A DNA stretch of 64,000 bases. Origin: Alloalcanivorax xenomutans (GTDB taxonomy: Bacteria; Pseudomonadota; Gammaproteobacteria; Pseudomonadales; Alcanivoracaceae). Positions 25,994 to 34,986 of this stretch are shown here, piece after piece. The stretch spans positions 62,001-126,000 of the forward strand of contig NZ_OBMO01000003.1 of the NCBI RefSeq assembly GCF_900217905.1. The letters are read 5' to 3'. The position numbers were made by a program, and so were the translations under genes. A model generated the notes under the pieces. The model was not told the DNA's origin and did not search any database. It was given only the letters and a program-made list of their open reading frames with translations. Position 1 is the stretch's first letter. Every line of letters starts with the position of its first letter.

Positions 25994-26929
25994 TCAGCGC
26001 GCTCTGGCACGCGGGGTGGGGCAGGCGGCGTCCTGGCCGGCGTAGTGGCTGCAGACCTCATTGCGGCAGCGAATGCCGTTGAGGGTGTTGGCCGGAGGGC
26101 AAGCACGCAGCTGTTGTTGCACCTCCAGCGATGTGGGCAGTTGCGGGGCTCCGGATACCGTTGGCACCGTCGGCTCCGACAGGGAGGCCAGCGTCTGCTG
26201 GGTCTCGCCATAAATGCGCAGCATCAGAGCATCAATGGCTTCATTGCGGCCGCTTTCCACCTCACGGTGATATTCGCTGAGATGGCCGTCACGTACCAGA
26301 TCCCGCAATACCGGACCCAGTGTGCCATCGTTGTTCACTTCCACCGGGTCCAGGCGGTTTACCCGTGAGGTCGTGCTTGACGCTGTGGACGATGCCGCTG
26401 GATGGTTGGCGGCGCGGCGCGGCGCCGATGTGTGCGATTGCCTGGCGGAGGCTGGCGGGGATGTTGATGCCACCCGGGATGATGTGGTGTTGTCGCTCGT
26501 GGTGGCGGAGGTGCCGCCACCGGCCTCTCCGCCAACCTCATCCGGACGGTCATCAATGATCATCGCGCCGCCGATCCGCGCCAGCGGGTCCGAGTGCGAG
26601 GGGACGTCGGTTACCGGGTCAGGCGTGCTGGTTGGCGGAGCTGGTGTCACTTTCGTCAGAGAGGAGGGCGCCAAGGAGGCGGAGGGCCGAGCCGGGGGGA
26701 TCGGTGTGGACCACCATTGGGCAAATAGCCAGGGCAGCATCAGCAACAACGTGGCGGTAATCAGCGTGATCGGAGAGAAGACGCGGCGCAGGCGTGACAG
26801 CACGTCGGGAACGCCCCTTTTGGCCGGGCGTTCTTCCATGTCCGCTAGAATTCTGCCTCCCTGGGCAGTGTCGGGCGCGTCCTTGCCGGAAGTCACAAGA
26901 CTCGGCGCCGCTGAGTGACCGGTATTCAA
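25994..26929 (-). CDS. Single-pass membrane protein with Pro/Ser/Thr-rich linker, unknown function
   Basis: 311 residues, not recognised. A cytoplasmic N-terminus of about 50 residues is followed by one transmembrane segment (ITLITATLLLMLPWLFAQWW). A long low-complexity periplasmic linker rich in Pro, Ser, Thr and Ala comes next, then a compact C-terminal part with helical character (GPVLRDLVRDGHLSEYHREVESGRNEAID) and cysteines in CPPANTLNGIRCRNEVCSHYAG that could pair. The chosen start is a TTG with AAGGA 7 bases upstream; an ATG 30 codons in (MEERPAKRG) is the alternative. It is divergent from the tagX-like gene by 87 bases, so it may be a T6SS envelope accessory. Function is not assigned. 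Confidence 0.7.
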   Translation of the reverse strand: MNTGHSAAPSLVTSGKDAPDTAQGGRILADMEERPAKRGVPDVLSRLRRVFSPITLITATLLLMLPWLFAQWWSTPIPPARPSASLAPSSLTKVTPAPPTSTPDPVTDVPSHSDPLARIGGAMIIDDRPDEVGGEAGGGTSATTSDNTTSSRVASTSPPASARQSHTSAPRRAANHPAASSTASSTTSRVNRLDPVEVNNDGTLGPVLRDLVRDGHLSEYHREVESGRNEAIDALMLRIYGETQQTLASLSEPTVPTVSGAPQLPTSLEVQQQLRACPPANTLNGIRCRNEVCSHYAGQDAACPTPRARAR

Positions 26930-27016
26930 AAGCTGTCCTTGCCGTTAAATTACCCTCCCGCATTCTAACTACTGGGTGAGTGCCGTCAACGACGGTATCG
27001 ACATGGAAGACATACC

Positions 27017-27808
27017 GTGTTTCTGATTGTTGCGCTGATCACACTGTTTTTGCTGCTGTGCCTGGGGCTGGGCTGGTGGATGTTGCCCGAGCGGAGACGG
27101 GTGACGGTTTCCACGCCACGGCGTCGTTGGCGTCTGCCGCGCTGCGTGCGGCGCCACGGTGTGCTGGCGGTGGTGGCGGCCCTGGTATTGGTGGTGCCGC
27201 CTTTACTGGTGGTATCACTGCGCCAGAATGTGGAGTTGAAGCCTTTTCGCAGCACCGATCTGGCGGAATCCCACTCGATGATCGCCGAACTGCTACGGGG
27301 CGAAAGGCTGGTGCCGCCACCGCCGCCGCCACCGGAGGTGTTCACCAATGCTGAAATGCGGCGGTTCCATCCGGAGGTGATCAGCGCCGACCGCCGCTGG
27401 GACAAGGTTGATGGTGCTCTGCGCCAGCGGGTATTGGCGATCTATCGGGTGATGAAGCAGCAATATGGCGTCGAGATGGTGCTGGTGGAAGGGTTTCGTG
27501 ACGCCGAGCGGCAGAAAAAGCTGATGGGCAAGGGGGCCAGTCTCGCCGGGGCCTGGCGCAGCTGTCACCAGTACGGACTGGCGGTGGACAGTGCTCCGCT
27601 CAAGGACGGCATGCTGCAGTGGGATATGGAGGACCCGTGGACCCGGCGAGCGTATTTCCTTTACGGGGAGCTGGCCAAGGAGGCGGGTTTAGCCTGGGGC
27701 GGCGACTGGACCAATCTCAAGGATTACGTTCACGTGGAATCGCGTGACCGGTGTCTGGCAGCCCGGCGGGCGCGCCAGGCGCGACTTGATGCGCAAGGAG
27801 GTTCCTAG
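27017..27808 (+). CDS. tagX: TagX-like membrane-anchored M15 peptidoglycan endopeptidase
   Basis: 263 residues with two hydrophobic segments (1-22 and about 49-67), a proline run at 100-106 and a C-terminal peptidase_M15/VanY-type domain. Zinc ligands are visible: H184 and D191 in SCHQYGLAVDS, and H239 in KDYVHVES. In Acinetobacter, TagX is an L,D-endopeptidase encoded in the T6SS cluster and needed for secretion, thought to open the cell wall for the machine. Same domain, membrane anchor and cluster position support the name. The start is a GTG with GGAAG upstream; an ATG 14 bases earlier opens a different, 7-codon frame. Peptide-bond specificity is inferred. Confidence 0.82.
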   Translation: MFLIVALITLFLLLCLGLGWWMLPERRRVTVSTPRRRWRLPRCVRRHGVLAVVAALVLVVPPLLVVSLRQNVELKPFRSTDLAESHSMIAELLRGERLVPPPPPPPEVFTNAEMRRFHPEVISADRRWDKVDGALRQRVLAIYRVMKQQYGVEMVLVEGFRDAERQKKLMGKGASLAGAWRSCHQYGLAVDSAPLKDGMLQWDMEDPWTRRAYFLYGELAKEAGLAWGGDWTNLKDYVHVESRDRCLAARRARQARLDAQGGS

Positions 27809-27879
27809 CGCGTGCATCGCTCAATATCGGCTCGATTCCCGGCGTACTTCTCAACCATGTCACAACAATGCCGACGCGA

Positions 27880-27908
27880 TTGGTTCCCCATGGTGGCCCT
27901 GATATACT
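27880..27908 (+). promoter_or_regulatory. Candidate sigma70 promoter of the PAAR effector module
   Basis: TTGGTT (27880-27885) and TATACT (27903-27908) are separated by 17 bases, followed by about 80 bases of leader before the PAAR gene. It sits in the 178-base gap after tagX, so the effector module can be transcribed independently of tagX. Confidence 0.45.
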
Positions 27909-27986
27909 CCGACGGCTTACTGGTCCGCACCCATCCGGTGCCGACGCAAGGAAAGATTCCGTTCACAGGATGTGAGGATTGGCGAT

Positions 27987-29282
27987 ATGTCACGGCCGAT
28001 CATAGTACTGGGTGACAAGACCGACCATGGCGGCACCGTCATCGGCGCTTCCACCACCACCGATATCGACGGCAAGGGCGTGGCCCGGGTCGGCGACAAG
28101 GTCATCTGCCCCAAGCACGGCCCTTCCCCCATCATCACCACCATCGCCACCGGCGACCCCACCAATCTGGTCGATGGCCAGCCCGTTGCCCGTCATGGCG
28201 ATAAAACCGCTTGCGGCGCGACCCTGATCTCCAGCCAGGCCGCGTCCGTGGTGGATGCCGGCGGTGGCAAAAAAGGCAGCGACCTCGGCGCGGTGGCCGC
28301 CGGCCTCGCCACAATCGTGGGCGTTTCCGCCGCGGTCATTGGGGCGCGGACCTCCCGATACGATGAGCAAATACGCTTCGTCAACGCCAAAGGTGCCCCC
28401 CTGGCCGGGGTGAACTATCGCCTGGAAATGGACGATGGCAGCGTGGTCGAAGGGGAAACCGATGACGACGGACGCAGCCGTCGTATTGAAACCGACCAGC
28501 CGAGCAAGGTGCTCAAGGCGACGCTTTCTTCCCCGCGACCCGAATGCTGCGGTGATCAACGGCACGGGCATGAGGCGTCCAGTCTGGAGGTCGAGGTGGG
28601 CAACGTCACCACCAGCGACCAGCAGGTGGGAAGATCGGTGGCCACCGTGGCCACGCCGGAAGGTGAGTCACGAGGGCTGACCTCCGGGGAAATCGCCATG
28701 GCCCGGCAAATATTTGGTGATTCCGTTGATTATGGTCAGGTGCGTGTCCACAACGGCGAGTATCTGTGGTTCGGCTTGCAGCCGAACAATACCGCGATGA
28801 CACCCAATGGGGAGATGTATTTTAATCCAGACCGGTTCCTGGAAGATTTTTCCCATACAGCTTATCCATGGCCGTTAGAAAATGTGTGGTTCATGCATGA
28901 GATGACACACGTTTGGCAGTATCAACTGGGATACCCAGTAAAGTGGAAGCGTGGTAACCCCCTCGGCTGGTTTATGCCGTACGAATATAATGTCGATGAG
29001 AGCAAGCGACTTTGCGATTACAACATGGAGCAGCAGGGCGATATCATAGGTGATTACTTCGCCCTGAAAATTCTTGGCAATCTGCTAGCCGTGTCTCAGA
29101 AACGTTACCGTAGCCTCGCACATTTGCCTTTATTCGAAAAAATACTGGAAGATTTTCTAAGAGATCCCAGTAATGTGGCGAATTTGCCTGGTGGCGGAAA
29201 GGCAAGGCGAGACTTTCGCCGCGAGAGGCGATCCGAGGAACGCGCGACCAACGACTCTCAGTACGAAGAGGGCGAAAAGTGA
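27987..29282 (+). CDS. PAAR-domain T6SS effector with TTR-like linker and zinc metallopeptidase-like C-terminus
   Basis: 431 residues in three parts. Residues 1 to about 90 are a PAAR spike-tip domain (RPIIVLGDKTDHGGTVIGAS, VICPKHGPS, PVARHGDKTACGATLIS). A hydrophobic Ala/Gly stretch and a transthyretin-like domain follow (about 120-185, FVNAKGAPLAGVNYRLEMDDG). The C-terminus has FMHEMTHVWQYQ: H304, E305 and H308 form an HExxH zinc site, as in proteins annotated as Vgr-related. Predicted role: cargo carried on the VgrG tip that cleaves protein or peptidoglycan in the target cell. The ATG at 27987 is chosen because TGAGGA lies 8 bases upstream. The toxin half is visibly lower in GC than the PAAR half. 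Its stop overlaps the next gene, a likely immunity lipoprotein. Confidence 0.83.
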   Translation: MSRPIIVLGDKTDHGGTVIGASTTTDIDGKGVARVGDKVICPKHGPSPIITTIATGDPTNLVDGQPVARHGDKTACGATLISSQAASVVDAGGGKKGSDLGAVAAGLATIVGVSAAVIGARTSRYDEQIRFVNAKGAPLAGVNYRLEMDDGSVVEGETDDDGRSRRIETDQPSKVLKATLSSPRPECCGDQRHGHEASSLEVEVGNVTTSDQQVGRSVATVATPEGESRGLTSGEIAMARQIFGDSVDYGQVRVHNGEYLWFGLQPNNTAMTPNGEMYFNPDRFLEDFSHTAYPWPLENVWFMHEMTHVWQYQLGYPVKWKRGNPLGWFMPYEYNVDESKRLCDYNMEQQGDIIGDYFALKILGNLLAVSQKRYRSLAHLPLFEKILEDFLRDPSNVANLPGGGKARRDFRRERRSEERATNDSQYEEGEK

Positions 29283-29773
29283 GAAAGGTTTTTCTATTGG
29301 TCCTCGTACAAGTCCTATTAAGTGGGTGTTTTGTAAATGTCTCTCACTATGGGGGACGGACTCGGGTTCTGGACCGAGAAGGAACTCCATGTTTTGCTTT
29401 AGCGGACCCAGGTTTTAAAGACTGGGAAGTAAGCTATTTACAAGTAGGGGAGGGAGCTTTTGATGGGCAGGAAGCCTCTATCATTTGGGTTGAAGGAATC
29501 ATTTCTTCGGAACCAATAATCAATGGGAAAGCTTGTATTTCCTGGGGGCAAACCTTTGAGAATGTGGACAAAGAGATGCACAAATCTCCCCCGCCGCTCG
29601 AAGAGCTACACCCCAGACGGACTTATCGTGTCCAAATGAATACCTCCCCTGTCGGCAATGAGCGGAGGGGCCGATGGTATTCCGGCTACTTTTGCTTGTC
29701 CGAATCCCCCTCCGGAGGCTGGGTGGTTCACGATTTGGGGGTGAAGCCCGATGCCTGCCCCGTTGCACAGTAA
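29279..29773 (+). CDS. Lipoprotein, candidate immunity protein of the PAAR-metallopeptidase
   Basis: 164 residues, no recognised family. It opens with a lipoprotein signal (VLVQVLLSGC, cysteine at 17), so it should be anchored in the periplasm. A small beta-rich body follows, with cysteines in GTPCFALAD, GKACISW and YFCLSES. The GTG start overlaps the effector stop TGA, which is typical of effector-immunity pairs. The DNA is clearly more AT-rich than the flanking tss genes, suggesting horizontal exchange of the pair. A periplasmic immunity protein would imply that the metallopeptidase acts in the periplasm; that is inference. Confidence 0.7.
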   Translation: MRKVFLLVLVQVLLSGCFVNVSHYGGRTRVLDREGTPCFALADPGFKDWEVSYLQVGEGAFDGQEASIIWVEGIISSEPIINGKACISWGQTFENVDKEMHKSPPPLEELHPRRTYRVQMNTSPVGNERRGRWYSGYFCLSESPSGGWVVHDLGVKPDACPVAQ

Positions 29774-29806
29774 ATATGAACAGCGAAAACATTTCAGGAA
29801 GAAAGG

Positions 29807-31225
29807 GTGACTTTGGGTAAGACACTGAAGGGAATCTTGCTGGTCATTGTTGTCTTCGCCCTGTTCTGGGCCGGGACGATTCTTTTCTGGCGCCTCGGAA
29901 ACACCGACCCCGGCTTGGGAGAATCCGTGGGTTGGCTTGTGCTTGCTCCGCTCGTGGTGCTGGTGTCGGTATGGAGTCTGATGCGATGGCGGCGTAACCG
30001 CCAGGCCGCCGCCAATGACCAGCCGAACACGTCGGCGCAGGCCCCGGAAATGACGGATGTTGAACCGGCACGGCTTAATTTGCTCGCCGCGGCGCTGCGC
30101 TTGCCAGCGGGAGAGACACCGGGGGAAGCGCTGCAAGGCCTGATGAAGCCTCAGACGCCAAAGCTTCATGACACCTTGTGTGATGCCCGGGGATTACCGT
30201 TATTCGCCGCTCCAGTACCACCGTTGACCGCCACGGCGCTGGACGCGATGACATTGGAATTGAATCGACTGGCGGGCATGACCATGCCGGTGGAGGAGTC
30301 CATCCGTCGCGGACTGGCCTTACTGCTGCCCGTATTTGATGAATTACTGATGGAATTGGCCGCCGCCCTTCCCGACGAGGGGCCCACGGATGAACGGGTC
30401 ATTGCCGGCCTGCGGCACCGCTCGTCGCCAACGCGGCCCGCACCGGTAATGGTGCGGGTAATGTTGCCCGCATCCGCTTCTCCCTCGCTGTTCCCGCTGT
30501 GCGAGAAGATGATGCGAGGCCGGGTGGAGGACCTGGGTTTGGCGACCGGCCTGAGCTGGCACTTTCAGTTTGACGACGCCAATGGCGGCACCGCCTTCTG
30601 GTCGCGGTTGGCCCGGTCGGATGAAGGGGAACAGTGGCAATTGTGGCTGGCGGCGGCCTCGTTGATCAGCCCGGAGCGTCTGCAGTCGCTGCAGAGGCAG
30701 GGCATCCTGATGAGCAGCCGTACTCCGGAGGGAGTGATCCCGGGAGAAGGCGCCGCCGGTGTGTTGCTGGGGCCGACGGAAAAAGATGCCGAAGCGGTAT
30801 CTTGCCGAGGCCCCTACGAAGTGACTACCAGGGAAATGGACAATCCGCAGGCCCGGGCACGGAAGATGGCGAAAACATTGCGCCCGGAGCAAGCGACGGA
30901 CCAGCCGCTCCCGGATCTGTTGATCAGCAATGCGGATTATCGTTCCGGCTCTTTCGAAGAGGCCGCGTTGTTGGCGCTGAGCTTGAATCCGGACCTGGAC
31001 GCCAGCCGCCAGGTGCTGGCGCTGGGGCGTGCCGGAGCGCTGGATAACGCCACGCCGATGGCCATGGTGGCTTTGGCGTGGCAGGCGTTACGCGACGGTC
31101 ATGAAACCGTCGCAATATTGTTCGTGGATGAACAACAAGGTCGGCGGGTGGCTGAATTCACCGCCTCGCCTTTGCAACAGAATCAAACCCAGCCGTCTCC
31201 GACGGCTGCCGCGGAATCGGAGTAA
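29807..31225 (+). CDS. T6SS-associated membrane protein with ketosynthase-like segment
   Basis: 472 residues, lying 8 bases before tssM. An N-terminal hairpin of two transmembrane segments (about 8-27 and 40-58) precedes a large soluble part. PEGVIPGEGAAGVLLGPTE resembles the GEGAaalvL block of beta-ketoacyl synthases. Further on, LALGRAGALDNATPMAMVALAWQAL resembles the GHxxGAAG-containing helix region, with the active-site histidine position not conserved. It may therefore be a thiolase-fold protein without catalysis. Acinetobacter clusters have an uncharacterised gene in the equivalent place. The start is a GTG with AGGAAG upstream. Role unknown; contact with the TssM base is a guess from position. 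Confidence 0.65.
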   Translation: MTLGKTLKGILLVIVVFALFWAGTILFWRLGNTDPGLGESVGWLVLAPLVVLVSVWSLMRWRRNRQAAANDQPNTSAQAPEMTDVEPARLNLLAAALRLPAGETPGEALQGLMKPQTPKLHDTLCDARGLPLFAAPVPPLTATALDAMTLELNRLAGMTMPVEESIRRGLALLLPVFDELLMELAAALPDEGPTDERVIAGLRHRSSPTRPAPVMVRVMLPASASPSLFPLCEKMMRGRVEDLGLATGLSWHFQFDDANGGTAFWSRLARSDEGEQWQLWLAAASLISPERLQSLQRQGILMSSRTPEGVIPGEGAAGVLLGPTEKDAEAVSCRGPYEVTTREMDNPQARARKMAKTLRPEQATDQPLPDLLISNADYRSGSFEEAALLALSLNPDLDASRQVLALGRAGALDNATPMAMVALAWQALRDGHETVAILFVDEQQGRRVAEFTASPLQQNQTQPSPTAAAESE

Positions 31226-31233
31226 GGACACTT

Positions 31234-34200
31234 ATGTCGGGCATGAGAAAGGGGCTTGCCAGCCTGGGCGCCTGGTTGATCAATTACCGATTGTGGGCGG
31301 TCGTGGCACTGGTGATCGGGATCTTCCTGTTATGGCGAGGCGGAGATCCGGGCAGCCAGATCGGCTTCGCGTTGCTGATTCTGGCGTTGGCGCTCGGACT
31401 GTTCGCCCTGATCAGTTGGGGAATACGGCGTTGGCGTGAGCGGCGGGCCACCCGGGATATCGACGGTTTGATGAACGAGCAGGCCGAGCGGGCAACACGC
31501 AATGCCAAGGCCGAGGATCGCGGCGATATCGAGGAGGTACGCGGCCGCATGCAGGAAGCGGTCAAGGCGATCAAATCGTCGCGCCTGGGTGTTCTCAAAG
31601 GCAAGGCGGCGCTTTATGAGCTGCCGTGGCATGTGATCATCGGCAATCCGGCGGCGGGGAAAAGCTCCGCCATTCTTAATTCCGGACTCAAGTTTCCCTT
31701 TGAGGACAACCGCAACAGTGTGGTGCAGGGGATTGGCGGCACCCGCAATTGCGACTGGTACTTCACCGCCGAAGGCATCGTACTGGATACCGCCGGACGT
31801 TACTCCGTCGGCGGCGAGGACCGTGGTGAGTGGCTCTCCTTTCTCGACTTGCTGAAAAAACACCGCCCGCGCGCGCCGATCAACGGCATTATCATCGCCG
31901 CCAGTATCGCCGAATTGTCCGGTAACCGTCCGGAGTTCGCCATCGAGCTGGCCCGTAATCTGCGCCAGCGGGTGCAGGAGGTGACCGAACGACTGGAAGT
32001 GTTCGCGCCGGTATACGTGGTCTTCACCAAGGCTGATTTGATCGCCGGTTTCATGTCGTTCTTCAGCGGCCTGGATCCGTCCGAACGGGAGAAAGTATGG
32101 GGTGCCACCTTGCCCTATGACCCCCAGGCCCAGGTGGACGAACTGTCGATCTTCGACCAGCATTTCGACGAGCTGGCGGAAGGCCTCAAGGAAATGGGGC
32201 TATCTAACATGGCGATGCAACGGGGCAGGGAGGTGGCGCCGGGTTTGCTGACCTTGCCGTTGGAATTCGTCAGCCTTAAGCCGGTATTGCGTACCTTTAT
32301 CGCCAGTCTGTTCGAGGACAATCCGTACCAGTTCAAACCGGTGTTCCGTGGCTTCTACTTCACCAGTGCGCTGCACGAAGGGGAAACGGTACTGCATGCC
32401 TCCGAGCGGATCGCCGACGAATTTTCCCTGGCTCCGCGGCAGGACAAGGACGAACCGGTGAACGGCAATCCGGATCAGGCTCATTTTCTCAAGGACCTGT
32501 TCCGCAAAGTGATTTTCGCCGACAAGGAACTGGTGCGCCAATACTCCAGCCCCTACCGGACCCGCATGCGCTATGGCGCTTTTCTGGCCGGTGCCTTGGT
32601 GGTAGCGGCTCTGCTGGGCACCTGGGCGTGGTCCTACACCACCAACCGGCAATTGGTGGCAAACGCCTCCCGAGACTTGCAGCAGGCGGTTCAGATCCAG
32701 GAGGGGCGGCTCGATCTGCAATCCCGTATTGATGCCTTGCTACTGCTTCAGGACCGTTTGGAACAGTTGCGCCAGTACCGCCGTGACGGCGGCATCACCA
32801 CTACCATGGGGCTTTATCAGGGCGACAACATCGAAGCCGCGTTGTGGCGGGAGTACTTCGCCGGCATGGATCAGGTGATGGTACGGCCGACCCGTGCCCG
32901 GCTGGAGGAATACCTGGGCAAGGTGGTGGCGAACGCGGACCAGTTGTCCATGGAAGAAAGCAGAGAGGAGCCGCGCACGGCCTTGTACGTGCCGCCCTCG
33001 CCCAAAGATCCGGCCGAGGCCTATAACGCGCTTAAAGCCTATCTTATGCTCGGCGATCACGGGCGGGTGGAACAAACCCACCTGGCCAACCAACTGACCC
33101 GTTATTGGCGCGGTTGGCTCGATGCCAACCGCGGCCAGATGAGTCATGAGGAGGTGGCGCGGGCAGCGGAAAAGCTGATGACGTTTTATGTCGCCAGTGC
33201 CGGCAAGCCGGGGTGGCCGGAAATCGACACCCGGGTTTCTCTGGTCAACGATACCCGTCAGGCATTGCGTGGTGTGATGCAAGGGCAGCCGGCGATGGAG
33301 CGCGTGTTTGCCCAGATCAAAGCCCGCGCCGCAGCGCGTTTCGCCACCATCACGGTAAATTCGCTGCTGGCCGGTGCCAACGGGCAGAACCTGCTGAACG
33401 GAAGTTATGCCATTTCCGGGGCGTTCTCCCGGGAGGCCTGGCAGGATTACATCAAGGATGCCATCCACGAAGCCGCCAATACCCAGTTGAACACCACGGA
33501 TTGGGTGCTCGATACCACCGAGCAGAGCGACCTGTCGCTGGCCGGCAGCCCGGAACACATCGCCCGCCAGCTCACCGCGCTCTATAAGCAGGAGTATGCC
33601 GCTGAATGGCAGCGCTTCCTGCGTGGTGTCAGCGTGGCCGGCTTCTCGTCCGGTTTTGATGACGCCACCAGCGCCATGAACCGGCTTGGCAACATTGAAA
33701 GCTCCCCGCTGAAGGCCCTGCTGAAGGCCGTGCATGAACAGACCGTATGGGATAACCCGAGAGCGTTGTACGCCCAGGTCAGTGAGCGGTCGGAGCAGAG
33801 CAGCGGTATCGTCAACTGGTTCAAGCGCGTGATCCTGCGCCGGGCTCCGGCGGGTATGTCCGGAATGTCCTTCGAAATCGATGAGAAAACCGGCGAAGCC
33901 ATGCTGCCGCCGCTGGGGCCGGTGGGCAAGGCTTTCGAAGGGTTCGCTCAGTTGATGGAGAAACAGAGCGGGCAGCCGCCGGCCATCGATGCTTACTTCG
34001 AGGCTCTGGCGGCAACGCGGTCCCGTCTGAACGACATCAAAATGGCGGAGGTGCCGGGCCCCGGCGCCCGTGCTCTGATGCAGGAAACGTTGAGTAATCA
34101 AGGCTCGGAACTGAGCTCAGCCTTGCGGCTGGTTGACGAGCAGTTGCTCACCGGGCTTGGCGCGGAAGAGAAGCAGGCGCTCAGGCCATTGTTGTTGCAA

Positions 34201-34986
34201 CCGCTGACGCAGACCTTCGCCGCGCTGGTGCCGGCGGCCGAGAACGAAATCAACCGGACCTGGCAGGCTCAGGTATACCAACCGTTTGACCAAGGCATCG
34301 GCCAGCAATTTCCGTTTGACTTGAGTGCCGACGAAGATGCGCCGAAAACCGAGGTGGCGGCGATCTTCGGGCCATCCGGTGCCATCGCCGCCTTCAATAA
34401 GGATGCGTTGGGAAGCTTGGTGATCCAGCGCGGCAACGTTTTGACACCGCGTCGCTGGGCCGGAATGGGAATCCGTTTGTCCCCCGAACTGGTCAGTGGC
34501 TATGGCGATTGGGTGAGTGGCCAGAGCGGTGGTGCCGGTGAAGCCGATGTCACCATCTTCCAGATCCTGCCTGCGCCGGCCATCGGCGCGGTGGAGTACG
34601 TTCTTGAAATCGATGGCCAGTCATTGCGTTATCGCAATACGCCGCCGCAATGGGAAACCATGCAATGGCCCAATCGCGGCGCTACTCCGGGCGCCAGGCT
34701 GGTGGCCACCACCAGTGACGGGCGCCAGGTGCAACTGGCCGACTTCCCCGGAGAAAACGGCTTCGCGCAGCTGATGGACGCCGCCAGTCTGGAAAGCCGG
34801 CCCGACAGCAGCACGGTGACCTGGAGCAAGGGCACGGTATCCATTTCCATGGAAATGCGCACCGTGCGCCGGGCTGGCTCCGGCAGCGACAGTGACAGCT
34901 GGCAGCGAGGTTTGAAACTGCCTCGCATCGTTGCCGGAGAAGGAGCAGGCGAGCAGCTTGTCAGCCAGGGGGGCGAGAATGAGTGA
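31234..34986 (+). CDS. tssM: TssM (IcmF-like) T6SS inner-membrane protein
   Basis: 1250 residues. An N-terminal transmembrane hairpin (about 18-37 and 44-63) leads to a cytoplasmic GTPase-like domain with Walker A GNPAAGKSS at 137-145 and VLDTAGRYS as the Walker B/G3 region. A third membrane segment follows near 447-467 (FLAGALVVAALLGTWAW), then the long periplasmic IcmF-related and IcmF_C parts. TssM forms the T6SS membrane complex with TssL and TssJ, spanning the periplasm to the lipoprotein. It starts 8 bases after the ketosynthase-like gene and overlaps tagF by 8 bases. Length and order are normal and the Walker A motif is intact. Confidence 0.96.
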   Translation: MSGMRKGLASLGAWLINYRLWAVVALVIGIFLLWRGGDPGSQIGFALLILALALGLFALISWGIRRWRERRATRDIDGLMNEQAERATRNAKAEDRGDIEEVRGRMQEAVKAIKSSRLGVLKGKAALYELPWHVIIGNPAAGKSSAILNSGLKFPFEDNRNSVVQGIGGTRNCDWYFTAEGIVLDTAGRYSVGGEDRGEWLSFLDLLKKHRPRAPINGIIIAASIAELSGNRPEFAIELARNLRQRVQEVTERLEVFAPVYVVFTKADLIAGFMSFFSGLDPSEREKVWGATLPYDPQAQVDELSIFDQHFDELAEGLKEMGLSNMAMQRGREVAPGLLTLPLEFVSLKPVLRTFIASLFEDNPYQFKPVFRGFYFTSALHEGETVLHASERIADEFSLAPRQDKDEPVNGNPDQAHFLKDLFRKVIFADKELVRQYSSPYRTRMRYGAFLAGALVVAALLGTWAWSYTTNRQLVANASRDLQQAVQIQEGRLDLQSRIDALLLLQDRLEQLRQYRRDGGITTTMGLYQGDNIEAALWREYFAGMDQVMVRPTRARLEEYLGKVVANADQLSMEESREEPRTALYVPPSPKDPAEAYNALKAYLMLGDHGRVEQTHLANQLTRYWRGWLDANRGQMSHEEVARAAEKLMTFYVASAGKPGWPEIDTRVSLVNDTRQALRGVMQGQPAMERVFAQIKARAAARFATITVNSLLAGANGQNLLNGSYAISGAFSREAWQDYIKDAIHEAANTQLNTTDWVLDTTEQSDLSLAGSPEHIARQLTALYKQEYAAEWQRFLRGVSVAGFSSGFDDATSAMNRLGNIESSPLKALLKAVHEQTVWDNPRALYAQVSERSEQSSGIVNWFKRVILRRAPAGMSGMSFEIDEKTGEAMLPPLGPVGKAFEGFAQLMEKQSGQPPAIDAYFEALAATRSRLNDIKMAEVPGPGARALMQETLSNQGSELSSALRLVDEQLLTGLGAEEKQALRPLLLQPLTQTFAALVPAAENEINRTWQAQVYQPFDQGIGQQFPFDLSADEDAPKTEVAAIFGPSGAIAAFNKDALGSLVIQRGNVLTPRRWAGMGIRLSPELVSGYGDWVSGQSGGAGEADVTIFQILPAPAIGAVEYVLEIDGQSLRYRNTPPQWETMQWPNRGATPGARLVATTSDGRQVQLADFPGENGFAQLMDAASLESRPDSSTVTWSKGTVSISMEMRTVRRAGSGSDSDSWQRGLKLPRIVAGEGAGEQLVSQGGENE

